DNA of 64,000 nt from Flavobacteriales bacterium. Its GTDB lineage: Bacteria; Bacteroidota; Bacteroidia; Flavobacteriales_D; Crocinitomicaceae. The notes under the pieces are model-generated. The model was given only the letters and a program-made list of their open reading frames with translations. It ran no database searches and was not told the origin of the DNA. This document shows, one piece after another, positions 21,177 through 28,322 of the stretch. The stretch is from contig CANFJL010000003.1 of the NCBI GenBank assembly GCA_947447525.1, positions 62,001 to 126,000 of the forward strand. Reading direction: 5' to 3'. Position 1 is the stretch's first letter. Each line of letters starts with the position of its first letter. The translations under genes and the position numbers were made by a program.

Positions 21177-21632
21177 ATGAAAAAATATTTTGGTTTTTTA
21201 ATTCTGATTTTATTGGTTACTTGTTGTACAATGGGGTCAAAGCGTATTACAACAAGTGAAGGGAGGTTAATCGAAGTTTTTGCAAAAAATAATACTGTAA
21301 TTAGTTCGATTATTGCCGAAAAAGAATTTAAAACGATATTAATGAGTTTTTCTTTTGAAAATTCTGATTCACTTTTACAAGTGATACCGTTAGAGAATAA
21401 TTGTATCCCAAGTTCAAAAAAAGACGTTTATTTTTTTGAAAAGGATGAGTTTTTATTCATAATTACGGATACAATAACATTGAACTTAGTCTTTAACAGT
21501 TACACTGTAAATCCAGTTCTTATAAAGAAAAGATGCAAATTTAAAGTCAATTGTATAGAGAATGATTGCCCAATAATGTTGTTTTCGTATGGCAATGGGC
21601 AGTTTGAGAAAATTAAAGGTTTTTATTGGTGA
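21177..21632 (+). CDS. Probable immunity lipoprotein for the JAB-like tip
   Basis: The 151-residue product starts five bases after the stop of the giant gene. A signal peptide ends in a lipobox-like LVTCC (residues 13-17), so a lipid-anchored envelope protein is expected. The remainder is beta-rich with four more cysteines and resembles nothing I can name. In polymorphic toxin loci the gene directly after the tip is normally the cognate immunity gene; that is the basis of the call, together with exported location, which suggests that the toxin is met in the periplasm. Confidence 0.65.
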   Translation: MKKYFGFLILILLVTCCTMGSKRITTSEGRLIEVFAKNNTVISSIIAEKEFKTILMSFSFENSDSLLQVIPLENNCIPSSKKDVYFFEKDEFLFIITDTITLNLVFNSYTVNPVLIKKRCKFKVNCIENDCPIMLFSYGNGQFEKIKGFYW

Positions 21633-21780
21633 CGGAAATGAGTAATATTCAGAAGGTTTTAAATTTTTGGTTTTACTTTGGTGTGAAAAAGAGTTTTATA
21701 GATAGGTATAATTACCTGAAATTACTTCAAAAACTTATCAATACCTTCTCCACAGCATTTGTAATACTGCGTTAAAATTC

Positions 21781-22017
21781 ATGTTAAATCCACACCATTT
21801 TACCCAAAATTTTCCATATCTTGACCCTATGATTTCACCTCAAAAACATAGCTTGAATCAAACGGTTGGGATAAGAAACGCGACAGATTTTAGTCCGTTT
21901 GGAGTGGAATTAAGAGGACGAAATTTTGAGGTAAGTGGTGGAGGGAATTATAGGTATGGATTTAATGGAATGGAAGCCGATAATGAGGTAAAGGGAGACG
22001 AAACTAATTTAGATTAA
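21781..22017 (+). pseudogene. Degenerate Rhs-core fragment of a lost tip
   Basis: A 78-codon frame contains a diverged Rhs core: 'DFSPFGVELRGR', 'YRYGFNGMEADNEVKGDE', then a premature stop. It lacks the GRWLSxDP part and any toxin domain. The core here is visibly more divergent than in the other copies. The next gene has a signal peptide and the size of an immunity gene, so this is best read as the stump of a tip/immunity cassette whose toxin part was deleted. Confidence 0.6.
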
Positions 22018-22029
22018 ATTATTTTTTTA

Positions 22030-22404
22030 ATGAAGATTTTTATCACCATATTTTGTATTATTTTATTATCTGAGTTTTCTTTGACGCAAAAAGATCCAAT
22101 TAGTCATGATACATTAAACTTATTTAATATTCAATTTGTTGATTCTGTCGAAAATTATCTTCTTTTAGGTCAAGAAGATTTGATTTTAAATATATATATA
22201 GTAATTAATCCATTATCATATGATTTTATTACTTGCTTAAATTGTAAAGAGAATGAATTAAAATATTTAAATATTGAAAAGATAAAAAATATATATTTTA
22301 CAATAAATAACAAAACTGATTTCAAAAGTTCAACAAAAGAATTTAAATTTTTGTTACAAATTAATTCAATAGAAAATTTATATGATTGTAAATTATTGTG
22401 GTAA
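22030..22404 (+). CDS. Orphan immunity-like exported protein
   Basis: The 124-residue protein has a signal peptide (residues 1-19, ending near LTQ) and an AT-rich, Lys/Asn/Ile-rich body with three cysteines. No family recognised. It stands 12 bases after a truncated Rhs-core fragment and matches the neighbouring immunity genes in size, export and composition. Orphan immunity genes kept after loss of their toxin are common in polymorphic toxin loci; that reading is inference. Confidence 0.55.
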   Translation: MKIFITIFCIILLSEFSLTQKDPISHDTLNLFNIQFVDSVENYLLLGQEDLILNIYIVINPLSYDFITCLNCKENELKYLNIEKIKNIYFTINNKTDFKSSTKEFKFLLQINSIENLYDCKLLW

Positions 22405-22430
22405 TCCTATGGCGTAGTAATAAATAGAAA

Positions 22431-22552
22431 ATGAATAAATCAGAATTAGTAAGTTCTTTAGCTCAAAAGACAGGCAAACCACAAATAAAATCGAAAGCAT
22501 TTTAGTGGAGTTAAACGAAACTGTATTTTGTTCTATTTTTCACTCATCATAA
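22431..22552 (+). pseudogene. Remnant of an HU-family gene 5' end (copy 1)
   Basis: Translation from the ATG gives MNKSELVSSLAQKTGKPQ, a typical HU N-terminus, but the frame stops after 24 codons. Reading in another frame continues as KIESILVELNETV, which matches the following HU helix, so a small indel broke the frame; after that HU similarity ends and the frame stops at 22552. The same broken remnant with the same lesion occurs at 24520-24641, showing that it was duplicated as part of the cassette leader. Confidence 0.6.
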
Positions 22553-22707
22553 ACTCAAAAAAAACTCAAAATTTAGTGTTTTTAACTACATTAAAATCGC
22601 TAAAAATTGCGTATATTAAATCAAATATGAACCCTTTTAGAACAAGTAAGAAAACACAAGAATTTAAGGGTCAGAATCCTTACCTCACTGAACCATCCTC
22701 CGGGGTC
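22431..22707 (+). repeat. Cassette leader repeat, copy 1
   Basis: About 277 bases comprising the HU remnant, an AT-rich spacer and the first 28 codons of the orphan tip. It recurs almost unchanged at 24520-24797, and its second half recurs at 26420-26583. The promoter-like element before the ATG is TATATTAA here, changed from the TAnnTTTG form seen in copies 2 and 3. Confidence 0.8.
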
Positions 22708-23781
22708 TGCTTACAAAATGTTTATGACTACAGCTCTTTCGGGGTAAGCCTTGATGGGAGGACAGTTGAGGGAGGTTTTTATCGTTATGGTTTCCAACAT
22801 CAAGAGAAGGATAATGAGGTAAAGGGTGATGGAAATTCTGCGAATTTTGAGTACAGAATGCATGACCCAAGGGTGGGTAGATTTTTTGCATTGGACCTGT
22901 TGGCAGCAAAATATCCACATAACTCACCTTATGCGTTTAGTGAGAATAGAGTAATTGATGGTATTGAGTTGGAGGGGTTGGAATACTATTATTCGGCTGA
23001 TGGAGTGTTTTTAGGGAAGGTAGGAAAATCTCAAGAAGTTAGAGTTGTTGATGCAGAACGAATTAAAGCACGTGGAGGAACTACAAATTATAGCAAGGCT
23101 ATTCAAGCAATTGAGAATGGATTAAATTCTGGTTATGGACCGAGCAAAGGACACCATAATTATTTAAATTCGGGTTCAAAAAGTACTGGAATGAATCATG
23201 CTGATTTTATTTTTAGCGCAGAGGTCTTATATGCAGAGGCTTCTAATAGTGGTAGCGTTGCAGAGGTTGCTGGGATTTATAGCGTTTTAGAAAACAGAGC
23301 AAACTATGAAAACACATCTGTCAGCGCTCAAATGTCAAACTCTAAAGGGGTTAGAGGTGCTAAAGAAGGTGCACGTGCTAGATATTCCGATGAAGAAGGA
23401 GTTCTTGCCGATAGTAAAAGAATGACGGTAAGAGCTGGATTAATTAAAGGCGTAATGGAAGAAAAGGATTATTCTAATGGAGGATTTTATTGGGATGGTA
23501 CAGATTTTAGTGGTACAGAAAGATATTTAACCAGCTTTAATTTTAAAAATGGTCAACATGATATTTTTAATTTAGGAGGTAAATACAAATCAGAATCAGG
23601 ATTAGATAATACTTCATGGAATTATCGTTACCAATCAACAGCAACATATGGGAAAACAATTTTCTCTAAGCTTAATACAACATTTAGAGATGGTCAATAT
23701 CCTGACAAAAAGGATAATTCAGGTAAAACAATTGAAAAAAGTTATTTAAAAGAAGTAGGAAGTGGACACACAAATCATTAG
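22627..23781 (+). CDS. Orphan Rhs tip with SleB-like cell-wall hydrolase domain (putative toxin)
   Basis: The start at 22627 is chosen because the same N-terminal peptide (MNPFR, then QNPYLTEP, then GVCLQN) begins the tip at 24717; an upstream extension is not conserved. Residues 33-120 are the Rhs core (YDYSSFG, DNEVKGDG, GRFFALD). The C-terminal domain contains, near residues 194-225, SAEVLYAEASNSG, then EVAGIYSVLENRA, the pattern of SleB/Hydrolase_2 peptidoglycan hydrolases with a Glu in 'YAEA' and the 'xNR' motif. A peptidoglycan-cleaving toxin is therefore likely, though similarity is by eye. There is no signal peptide, so this product alone should not be exported. The next gene overlaps its end by 20 bases. 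Confidence 0.65.
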   Translation: MNPFRTSKKTQEFKGQNPYLTEPSSGVCLQNVYDYSSFGVSLDGRTVEGGFYRYGFQHQEKDNEVKGDGNSANFEYRMHDPRVGRFFALDLLAAKYPHNSPYAFSENRVIDGIELEGLEYYYSADGVFLGKVGKSQEVRVVDAERIKARGGTTNYSKAIQAIENGLNSGYGPSKGHHNYLNSGSKSTGMNHADFIFSAEVLYAEASNSGSVAEVAGIYSVLENRANYENTSVSAQMSNSKGVRGAKEGARARYSDEEGVLADSKRMTVRAGLIKGVMEEKDYSNGGFYWDGTDFSGTERYLTSFNFKNGQHDIFNLGGKYKSESGLDNTSWNYRYQSTATYGKTIFSKLNTTFRDGQYPDKKDNSGKTIEKSYLKEVGSGHTNH

Positions 23782-24406
23782 AATATTATTGTCAATCACA
23801 ATTTGTTTTAGTTTAAGTTGCACTCAAACCAATTCAAAAGTATCGAATCAAGAAACAGTCTGTAATTCTTACTCAGAGCGAAAGATGAGTGGAAATGAAA
23901 TGAAATTTATTAAAAATGAACTTGATTCAACTTTAGAAATTGAGAAATTTGTTCCAATAAGTTTTCAATTTTGTAAAACGGCTTCAAATCAACAAGAAAA
24001 TGGACAATTAATAATTAAGTTTAATAATGAGTTAATTTCGAAAAATTTGAGAATTACAATTACAGAAAAAGTTTTTGAAGATTCAGTGATTTCATTCAAA
24101 AAGATTAACAATAAAAAAATTAATCATATAGACTATTTTCATAATTTGTCTACAAGGAATTATAAGCCCTTCAATATTAATGTTGATTATACTAGCAGTT
24201 CAATTTATTTATATAAAAATCAGGTTTTAATTTTTTCTAGGGACCAAACTTGGGTAGGTGCAAAAGCAAAAGATTATTATGTAGAATATTTTGATGGGGA
24301 TAAATTGACTTTGACAAAAGGATATATTGAAAATCATAATTCTAAAGAAAATTACATTCGGAAATGTGCCCAAAGTGGCAGTGTTATCAAAGCGTTGATA
24401 TTGTAA
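23762..24406 (+). CDS. Probable immunity lipoprotein for the SleB-like tip
   Basis: The GTG at 23762 overlaps the tip gene by 20 bases and gives a signal peptide with lipobox LSLSC (Cys at residue 20). Body of about 195 residues, Lys/Asn-rich, no recognised family. A periplasm-facing lipoprotein is a suitable place to block a peptidoglycan hydrolase. The overlap indicates translational coupling to the tip, which supports the immunity reading. No ATG exists early enough to preserve the signal peptide. Confidence 0.6.
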   Translation: MDTQIIRILLSITICFSLSCTQTNSKVSNQETVCNSYSERKMSGNEMKFIKNELDSTLEIEKFVPISFQFCKTASNQQENGQLIIKFNNELISKNLRITITEKVFEDSVISFKKINNKKINHIDYFHNLSTRNYKPFNINVDYTSSSIYLYKNQVLIFSRDQTWVGAKAKDYYVEYFDGDKLTLTKGYIENHNSKENYIRKCAQSGSVIKALIL

Positions 24407-24519
24407 AACAGGAAAGCATGAAACGAGTTTATTTAATCACCCAATATGATTTAGATTTTTATTTATATTTCTAAATTTGAAATCAAAAAGAATAAATATA
24501 GTTAACCAAAACCAACGTC

Positions 24520-24641
24520 ATGAACAAATCAGAGATCGTAAGTGAGTTAGCACAAAAGACAGGCAAGCCACAAACAAAATCGAAAGTATTTTAGTGGAGT
24601 TAAACGAAACTGTATTTTGTTCTATTTTTCACTCATCATAA
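24520..24641 (+). pseudogene. Remnant of an HU-family gene 5' end (copy 2)
   Basis: Begins MNKSEIVSELAQKTGKPQ and stops after 24 codons; the shifted frame continues KIESILVELNETV and stops at 24641. It has the same frame-breaking lesion as the copy at 22431, so the lesion predates the duplication. There are silent and conservative differences between the copies. Confidence 0.6.
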
Positions 24642-24701
24642 ACTCAAAAATAACCTCAAAATTCAGTGTTTTTACCCACATTAAAATAGCCGAAAATTGA
24701 G

Positions 24702-24709
24702 TATTTTTG
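24702..24709 (+). promoter_or_regulatory. TAnnTTTG promoter -7 element in the cassette leader
   Basis: TATTTTTG fits the Bacteroidota -7 consensus and ends only seven bases before the ATG at 24717. A start of transcription at the usual distance would leave almost no 5' leader. The equivalent position in the leader at 26484 is TATATTTG. Confidence 0.45.
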
Positions 24710-24716
24710 ATTAAAC

Positions 24717-25667
24717 ATGAACCCTTTTAGAGCTAGTCAGAAAACACAAGATTTTAAGGGTCAGAATCCTTACCTCACTGAACCAAGCGCCGGGGTCTGC
24801 TTACAAAACACTTACGACTACAGCCCTTTTGGTGTAAGCCTTGATGGGAGAACAATGGAGGATGGTTTCTACCGCCGTGGTTTCAATGGAATGGAGAAGG
24901 ATGATGAGGTAAAAGGAGAAGGAAATTATTTTACAACAGAGTTTAGACAATTGGATCCGCGTTTGGGGCGCTGGTTGAGTGTTGACCCGATGGTACATGA
25001 AAGAGAATGGATGTCACCATACAATTTCGTGCAGAATAATCCTATATTGAGAGTTGACCCAATTGGGGCACTTGACAACCCTATTTTTGATAGAGAAGGT
25101 GAGTTTTTAGGTACCGATGATAAAGGATTGCAAGGTGATGCAATTGTAATGAAACGCGATGATTTTAAACAAAGTATGAGTCATATAGATGCGTTATCAA
25201 AAAAAACTGATTTGAATAGTTCAGGAGCTCAAAAGAAGGTTGATAATTTTATGACAACCATTAAAAAACGTCCAGACTATGATGGAAAGATTATATTGTA
25301 TGAAGCAAATAAATGGTATAGAGAAGGTGGAGGAAAACCTTTGTTTGTTGATGCCGCAAAAGTAGATTTATCGCCAGTAGAGAAATCTGATTTTGGCAAA
25401 GTTGGCAATTCATTTTATAAAAACTTTGAGTTTACTACGAATACAGAAACAGGTTTAGTTTATGGAAATATTAAACTAACATTAATAAATGATAAAGGCG
25501 TTATAAAACTTGGAGGAGAAGGGAGATTATTAGATAAATACGACTTTGACTACAAAAGTGGTGCGACAAATATACCAAGAAACATTGCTACTTGGTTTGG
25601 CGAAAAAACAGCAGGCAAAGGAGCTGGATTTAGTATTTTCAATTATGGAACAGGAACAGTTAAATAG
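24717..25667 (+). CDS. Orphan Rhs tip with unrecognised C-terminal domain (putative toxin)
   Basis: 316 residues. Residues 1-30 repeat the cassette start peptide; residues 33-115 are the Rhs core (YDYSPFGVSL, GMEKDDEVKGEG, GRWLSVDPM, NPILRVDPIGA). Next is a linker common to Bacteroidota Rhs tips (REGEFLGTDDKGLQGDA), then a region ending in a Gly/Asp-rich terminus (about 270-316) with DKYDFDY, IPRNIATWFGE and GAGFSIFNYG. I cannot assign an activity. There is no signal peptide. A lipoprotein gene follows at six bases and is the likely immunity partner. Confidence 0.65.
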   Translation: MNPFRASQKTQDFKGQNPYLTEPSAGVCLQNTYDYSPFGVSLDGRTMEDGFYRRGFNGMEKDDEVKGEGNYFTTEFRQLDPRLGRWLSVDPMVHEREWMSPYNFVQNNPILRVDPIGALDNPIFDREGEFLGTDDKGLQGDAIVMKRDDFKQSMSHIDALSKKTDLNSSGAQKKVDNFMTTIKKRPDYDGKIILYEANKWYREGGGKPLFVDAAKVDLSPVEKSDFGKVGNSFYKNFEFTTNTETGLVYGNIKLTLINDKGVIKLGGEGRLLDKYDFDYKSGATNIPRNIATWFGEKTAGKGAGFSIFNYGTGTVK

Positions 25668-25673
25668 TCAATT

Positions 25674-26186
25674 ATGTTTTACAAGTTAATATTTAGCACT
25701 TTCTCTATTCTCTTTTTGAGTAGTTGCAATACTTCATTTTTTAAAGAAGATTTGTCCGCAATAGTAGGCGTAGAGAAAGTTGAAATAGAAAATAGCCAAA
25801 CGTTTGATGAGTGGGCAGGAATTCAAGGAGATGGTTTTATATTAGAAGTTTACGAATTTTCTGATAAAACCGTACAGACTTTTATAGATCAATCAACAAA
25901 AAAACTTCCTGATAAAAAAGAGAAAGATAAAAACTGGCAAAAATATAATTGGAGAATAGAACCAGTTGACAGTTCTTTTAACGAGATTTTTATAATGTGT
26001 TTGAATTATTATAGTGATAACCAAAAGTTAAAAATACAACTTAATGAAATTAAAGAGTTAATAAAAAAAGAGAAAGTGTATTATTCTTTCTATTACAGAC
26101 CAGATAAAGAAAATCCACAGAATGTACAACTTTTCATCCTAGATACTAAAAGCAGAAAACTTTATGCGATTGACCAACAAATTTAA
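25674..26186 (+). CDS. Probable immunity lipoprotein for the unknown tip
   Basis: The 170-residue product has a signal peptide with lipobox FLSSC (Cys at residue 18) and a charged, Lys/Glu-rich body. No family recognised. It starts six bases after the tip stop and ends directly at a strong terminator, so the tip/immunity pair forms a closed transcription unit. Immunity role is inferred from position. Confidence 0.6.
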   Translation: MFYKLIFSTFSILFLSSCNTSFFKEDLSAIVGVEKVEIENSQTFDEWAGIQGDGFILEVYEFSDKTVQTFIDQSTKKLPDKKEKDKNWQKYNWRIEPVDSSFNEIFIMCLNYYSDNQKLKIQLNEIKELIKKEKVYYSFYYRPDKENPQNVQLFILDTKSRKLYAIDQQI

Positions 26187-26224
26187 AACAAAGAGGCCAC
26201 TCTATTGTGTGGCCTCTTTGTTTT
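26185..26224 (+). terminator. Rho-independent terminator after the third tip cassette
   Basis: A perfect 16-bp stem, aaaacaaagaggccac paired with gtggcctctttgtttt, with an eight-base loop. It begins right at the stop codon of the immunity gene. The A/T ends make it usable on both strands. Confidence 0.9.
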
Positions 26225-26498
26225 ATCTTGCTCAACAAGTTCCACGGTAATTCTATTTTAAACTCTTAGTTGTCCCGAAGTTTAGAAAAAGGAAGAATAT
26301 TATAGATCACATTTTTATTTAATGATCAATTAAAAAAGATAACTCTTTCAAAACAAAGCATTATGCCAACGGAATATTTCTAACTATTATGCATACTGAG
26401 GGGTTGTGTTAGTATACTAAAATCGCTAAAAAAAACCTCAAAATTCAGTGTTATTACCCACATTAAAATACCCGAAAATTGCGTATATTTGATTAAAT
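26225..26498. other. Non-coding spacer with AT-rich part of a cassette leader
   Basis: No convincing gene. From about 26420 the sequence matches the spacer half of the cassette leaders (the 'ctcaaaattcagtgttattacccacattaaaata' type stretch). The HU remnant present in the other two leaders is absent here. Confidence 0.6.
26484..26491 (+). promoter_or_regulatory. TAnnTTTG promoter -7 element in the empty cassette leader
   Basis: TATATTTG lies seven bases before the ATG at 26499, matching the element at 24702. It would now transcribe only a short peptide and then the recombinase gene. Confidence 0.4.
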
Positions 26499-26606
26499 AT
26501 GAACCCTTTAAGACCAAGTCGGAAAACACAAGATTTTAAAGGTCAGAATCCTTACCTCACTGAACCAACTTCCGGGGTTTGCATAAAATTAATAGAATGG
26601 TCATAA
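26499..26606 (+). pseudogene. Empty cassette leader: start peptide without Rhs core or tip
   Basis: Encodes MNPLRPSRKTQDFKGQNPYL and then TEPTSGVCIK, the same start peptide as the orphan tips, up to the 'GVC' codons. Exactly where the other copies enter the Rhs core ('tctgcttacaaaa'), the sequence changes and the frame stops after 35 codons. The recombinase gene begins 45 bases later. This looks like a cassette whose content was removed or replaced by the recombinase. Confidence 0.75.
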
Positions 26607-26651
26607 GTAACCCCAAACCCTATTCTCAAGTATTTTCTTCAAAAAGAAAAT

Positions 26652-27746
26652 ATGGCAACACACATTCACATTTCAAAAAAGAGTAAAATTCTATCTGAGG
26701 AACAATTTTTCAGTTTATTGAATGATATGATAGAAGAAACCGCAAACGGCGTTAGAACGAAGAAAAACGGGCAAAGAATAGGCTCAGGTTCTGTACGCAT
26801 GTATCGCTGTTTGGAACGTTCATTAAAAGAGTTTGCGGAACACAGTTCATTTCGTTTAAAAATTTACATTGACCAAAACTTGAGTTACATGGAAAAAATG
26901 GTAGCAAAGAAGTACTACGCGAAATTTTACATGAACTACACGAAGTTTCTATACAAGGAGAAGGACTTCTACGATAATTATGTTGGTTCATTGATGAAGT
27001 TATTACGTGCTTTTTTCAATTACCTTGATGGAGACAAGCACATTCCTGTCGGTTCCTACCATCGTTCTTTCTATACACCGAAAGAAGAAATTCCAATTGT
27101 TGCGCTCTCAGTTGAACAACTTCATTACATGATTTACAACCCAACTTTCATCGAAGCGGTGAAACGTAAAAAACTAGAGAAAATTCGGGAAACATTTATT
27201 GTTGGTTGCACCCTTGCTTTAAGGGTGTCTGATTTATTGAACTTATCAAACCAAAACCTGTTGGTGATCAACGAAGACTATTACATTAAAGTTAAATCTC
27301 AAAAAACAGCCACCTTTACTAGTGTTAAATTACCTGATTATGCATCTGAAATCATCAAAAAATACCAACGGAAAAACGGCAAGTTACTACCAGAAATGAC
27401 TCCCGAATGGTTCAATAGAAAATTGAAAGTGTTAGCCAAAATGCTACCAGATGATTTTGAAATGGTAAAGACGCGTGAGAAAAACGGAAAAGCAATTGTT
27501 TTTTACCGAAATGAAAAGCGCAAACAACATTACAAATTATCCGACCACATCAGTACGCACACCATGCGTAAAACAGCTATTTCAACTATGCTTGCACTCG
27601 GAATGCCCGAACACATTGTTCGGAAAATTTCTGGTCATGCTGCCAACTCTAAAGAGTTCTTTCGCTATGTAAAAATGGCGCAGAATGTCATAGATCATGA
27701 ATCGGATAAGGTGTTTGATAAAATAAGGAGTTATGGGCTTGGATAA
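26652..27746 (+). CDS. Tyrosine recombinase (phage-integrase family)
   Basis: 364 residues. The N-terminal half (about 1-140) resembles a SAM-like core-binding domain; the C-terminal half has the full catalytic set: Arg191 in TLALRVSDLL, Lys218 in KSQKTATF, His303 and Arg306 in HTMRK, His329 in ISGHAANS and Tyr339 in FFRYVK. It should be active in strand exchange. It does not look like XerC/XerD; similar proteins are integrases of Bacteroidota mobile elements. It is inserted in the toxin cassette array just after an empty leader and before the inverted cassette, so it may have moved or inverted cassettes. Target sites are not evident. Confidence 0.85.
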   Translation: MATHIHISKKSKILSEEQFFSLLNDMIEETANGVRTKKNGQRIGSGSVRMYRCLERSLKEFAEHSSFRLKIYIDQNLSYMEKMVAKKYYAKFYMNYTKFLYKEKDFYDNYVGSLMKLLRAFFNYLDGDKHIPVGSYHRSFYTPKEEIPIVALSVEQLHYMIYNPTFIEAVKRKKLEKIRETFIVGCTLALRVSDLLNLSNQNLLVINEDYYIKVKSQKTATFTSVKLPDYASEIIKKYQRKNGKLLPEMTPEWFNRKLKVLAKMLPDDFEMVKTREKNGKAIVFYRNEKRKQHYKLSDHISTHTMRKTAISTMLALGMPEHIVRKISGHAANSKEFFRYVKMAQNVIDHESDKVFDKIRSYGLG

Positions 27747-27821
27747 TATGGTATAAACCAGATGAAAATAACTTTTTTTCGAATTTAAAAGCTGAAATTG
27801 ACAACTAAAAACAGCCGTAAT

Positions 27822-28322
27822 TTAGCTTTTTCTATTATGATTTGTAGACTCTTTTTCATAGTACTTTTGTTTTCGTGGCAATTTATTCTTTGAGGGGTTG
27901 AATATTAATTCTTCTTTTTCAATAATTAATTTAACCCATTTTACGGTGAATACGCCATCAAGATCTACAGCAAAATGAAACATACTCTTTGATTGTAAAA
28001 ATAATTCAGTCATTCTTTTCGAACCATCGATAATAATCGAATCATACATCGTGTGACCTAATTGATAATTTTGTATTTGTTTTGATAAATCTATCACCAA
28101 CGTGTCATTTTTTACGTATGAAAGTTTAGGATAGATTACTTTTTTTTTAAAATTGGCACATAGATCATTGAATACAAAGGGAAAATCCCCTGAGTTATAT
28201 AAAGAAAATTCAATCTTTTTATTTGTTGTTTTCGGCTTGATTACAATCAATTCATTTTGAGAGTACATCCAATTAAAAAAAATAAATGAAACAAAAGTAA
28301 ATGTGATTTTTTTGTTAATCAT
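27822..28322 (-). CDS. Probable immunity protein for the zincin-like tip
   Basis: The start at 28322 overlaps the upstream tip stop by eight bases (ATGATTAA) and yields a signal peptide ending near MYSQ (residues 1-22). A seven-codon longer start is less likely because it would put charged residues before it. The body of about 145 residues is beta-rich with Lys-rich ends and is not recognised. Coupling to the tip and the exported location support an immunity role. Confidence 0.6.
   Translation of the reverse strand: MINKKITFTFVSFIFFNWMYSQNELIVIKPKTTNKKIEFSLYNSGDFPFVFNDLCANFKKKVIYPKLSYVKNDTLVIDLSKQIQNYQLGHTMYDSIIIDGSKRMTELFLQSKSMFHFAVDLDGVFTVKWVKLIIEKEELIFNPSKNKLPRKQKYYEKESTNHNRKS

Larger units (their letters stand above)
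24520..24797 (+). repeat. Cassette leader repeat, copy 2
   Basis: Same organisation as copy 1: HU remnant, AT-rich spacer, start peptide, joined at 'tctgcttacaaaa' to the Rhs core. Most positions match copy 1 and differences are scattered. Confidence 0.8.

Noticed and set aside
22431..22552. A complete HU DNA-binding protein gene
   Set aside because: Only about 30 codons resemble HU and the frame is broken identically in both copies.
26652..27746. XerC/XerD housekeeping recombinase
   Set aside because: N-terminal half and length differ from Xer proteins and the gene lies in an accessory cassette array.
27787..27830. Hairpin between the recombinase and the inverted immunity gene
   Set aside because: Arms aaaagctgaaatt/aatttagctttt are imperfect with a long loop, and the structure overlaps the immunity stop codon; too weak to call as a terminator.
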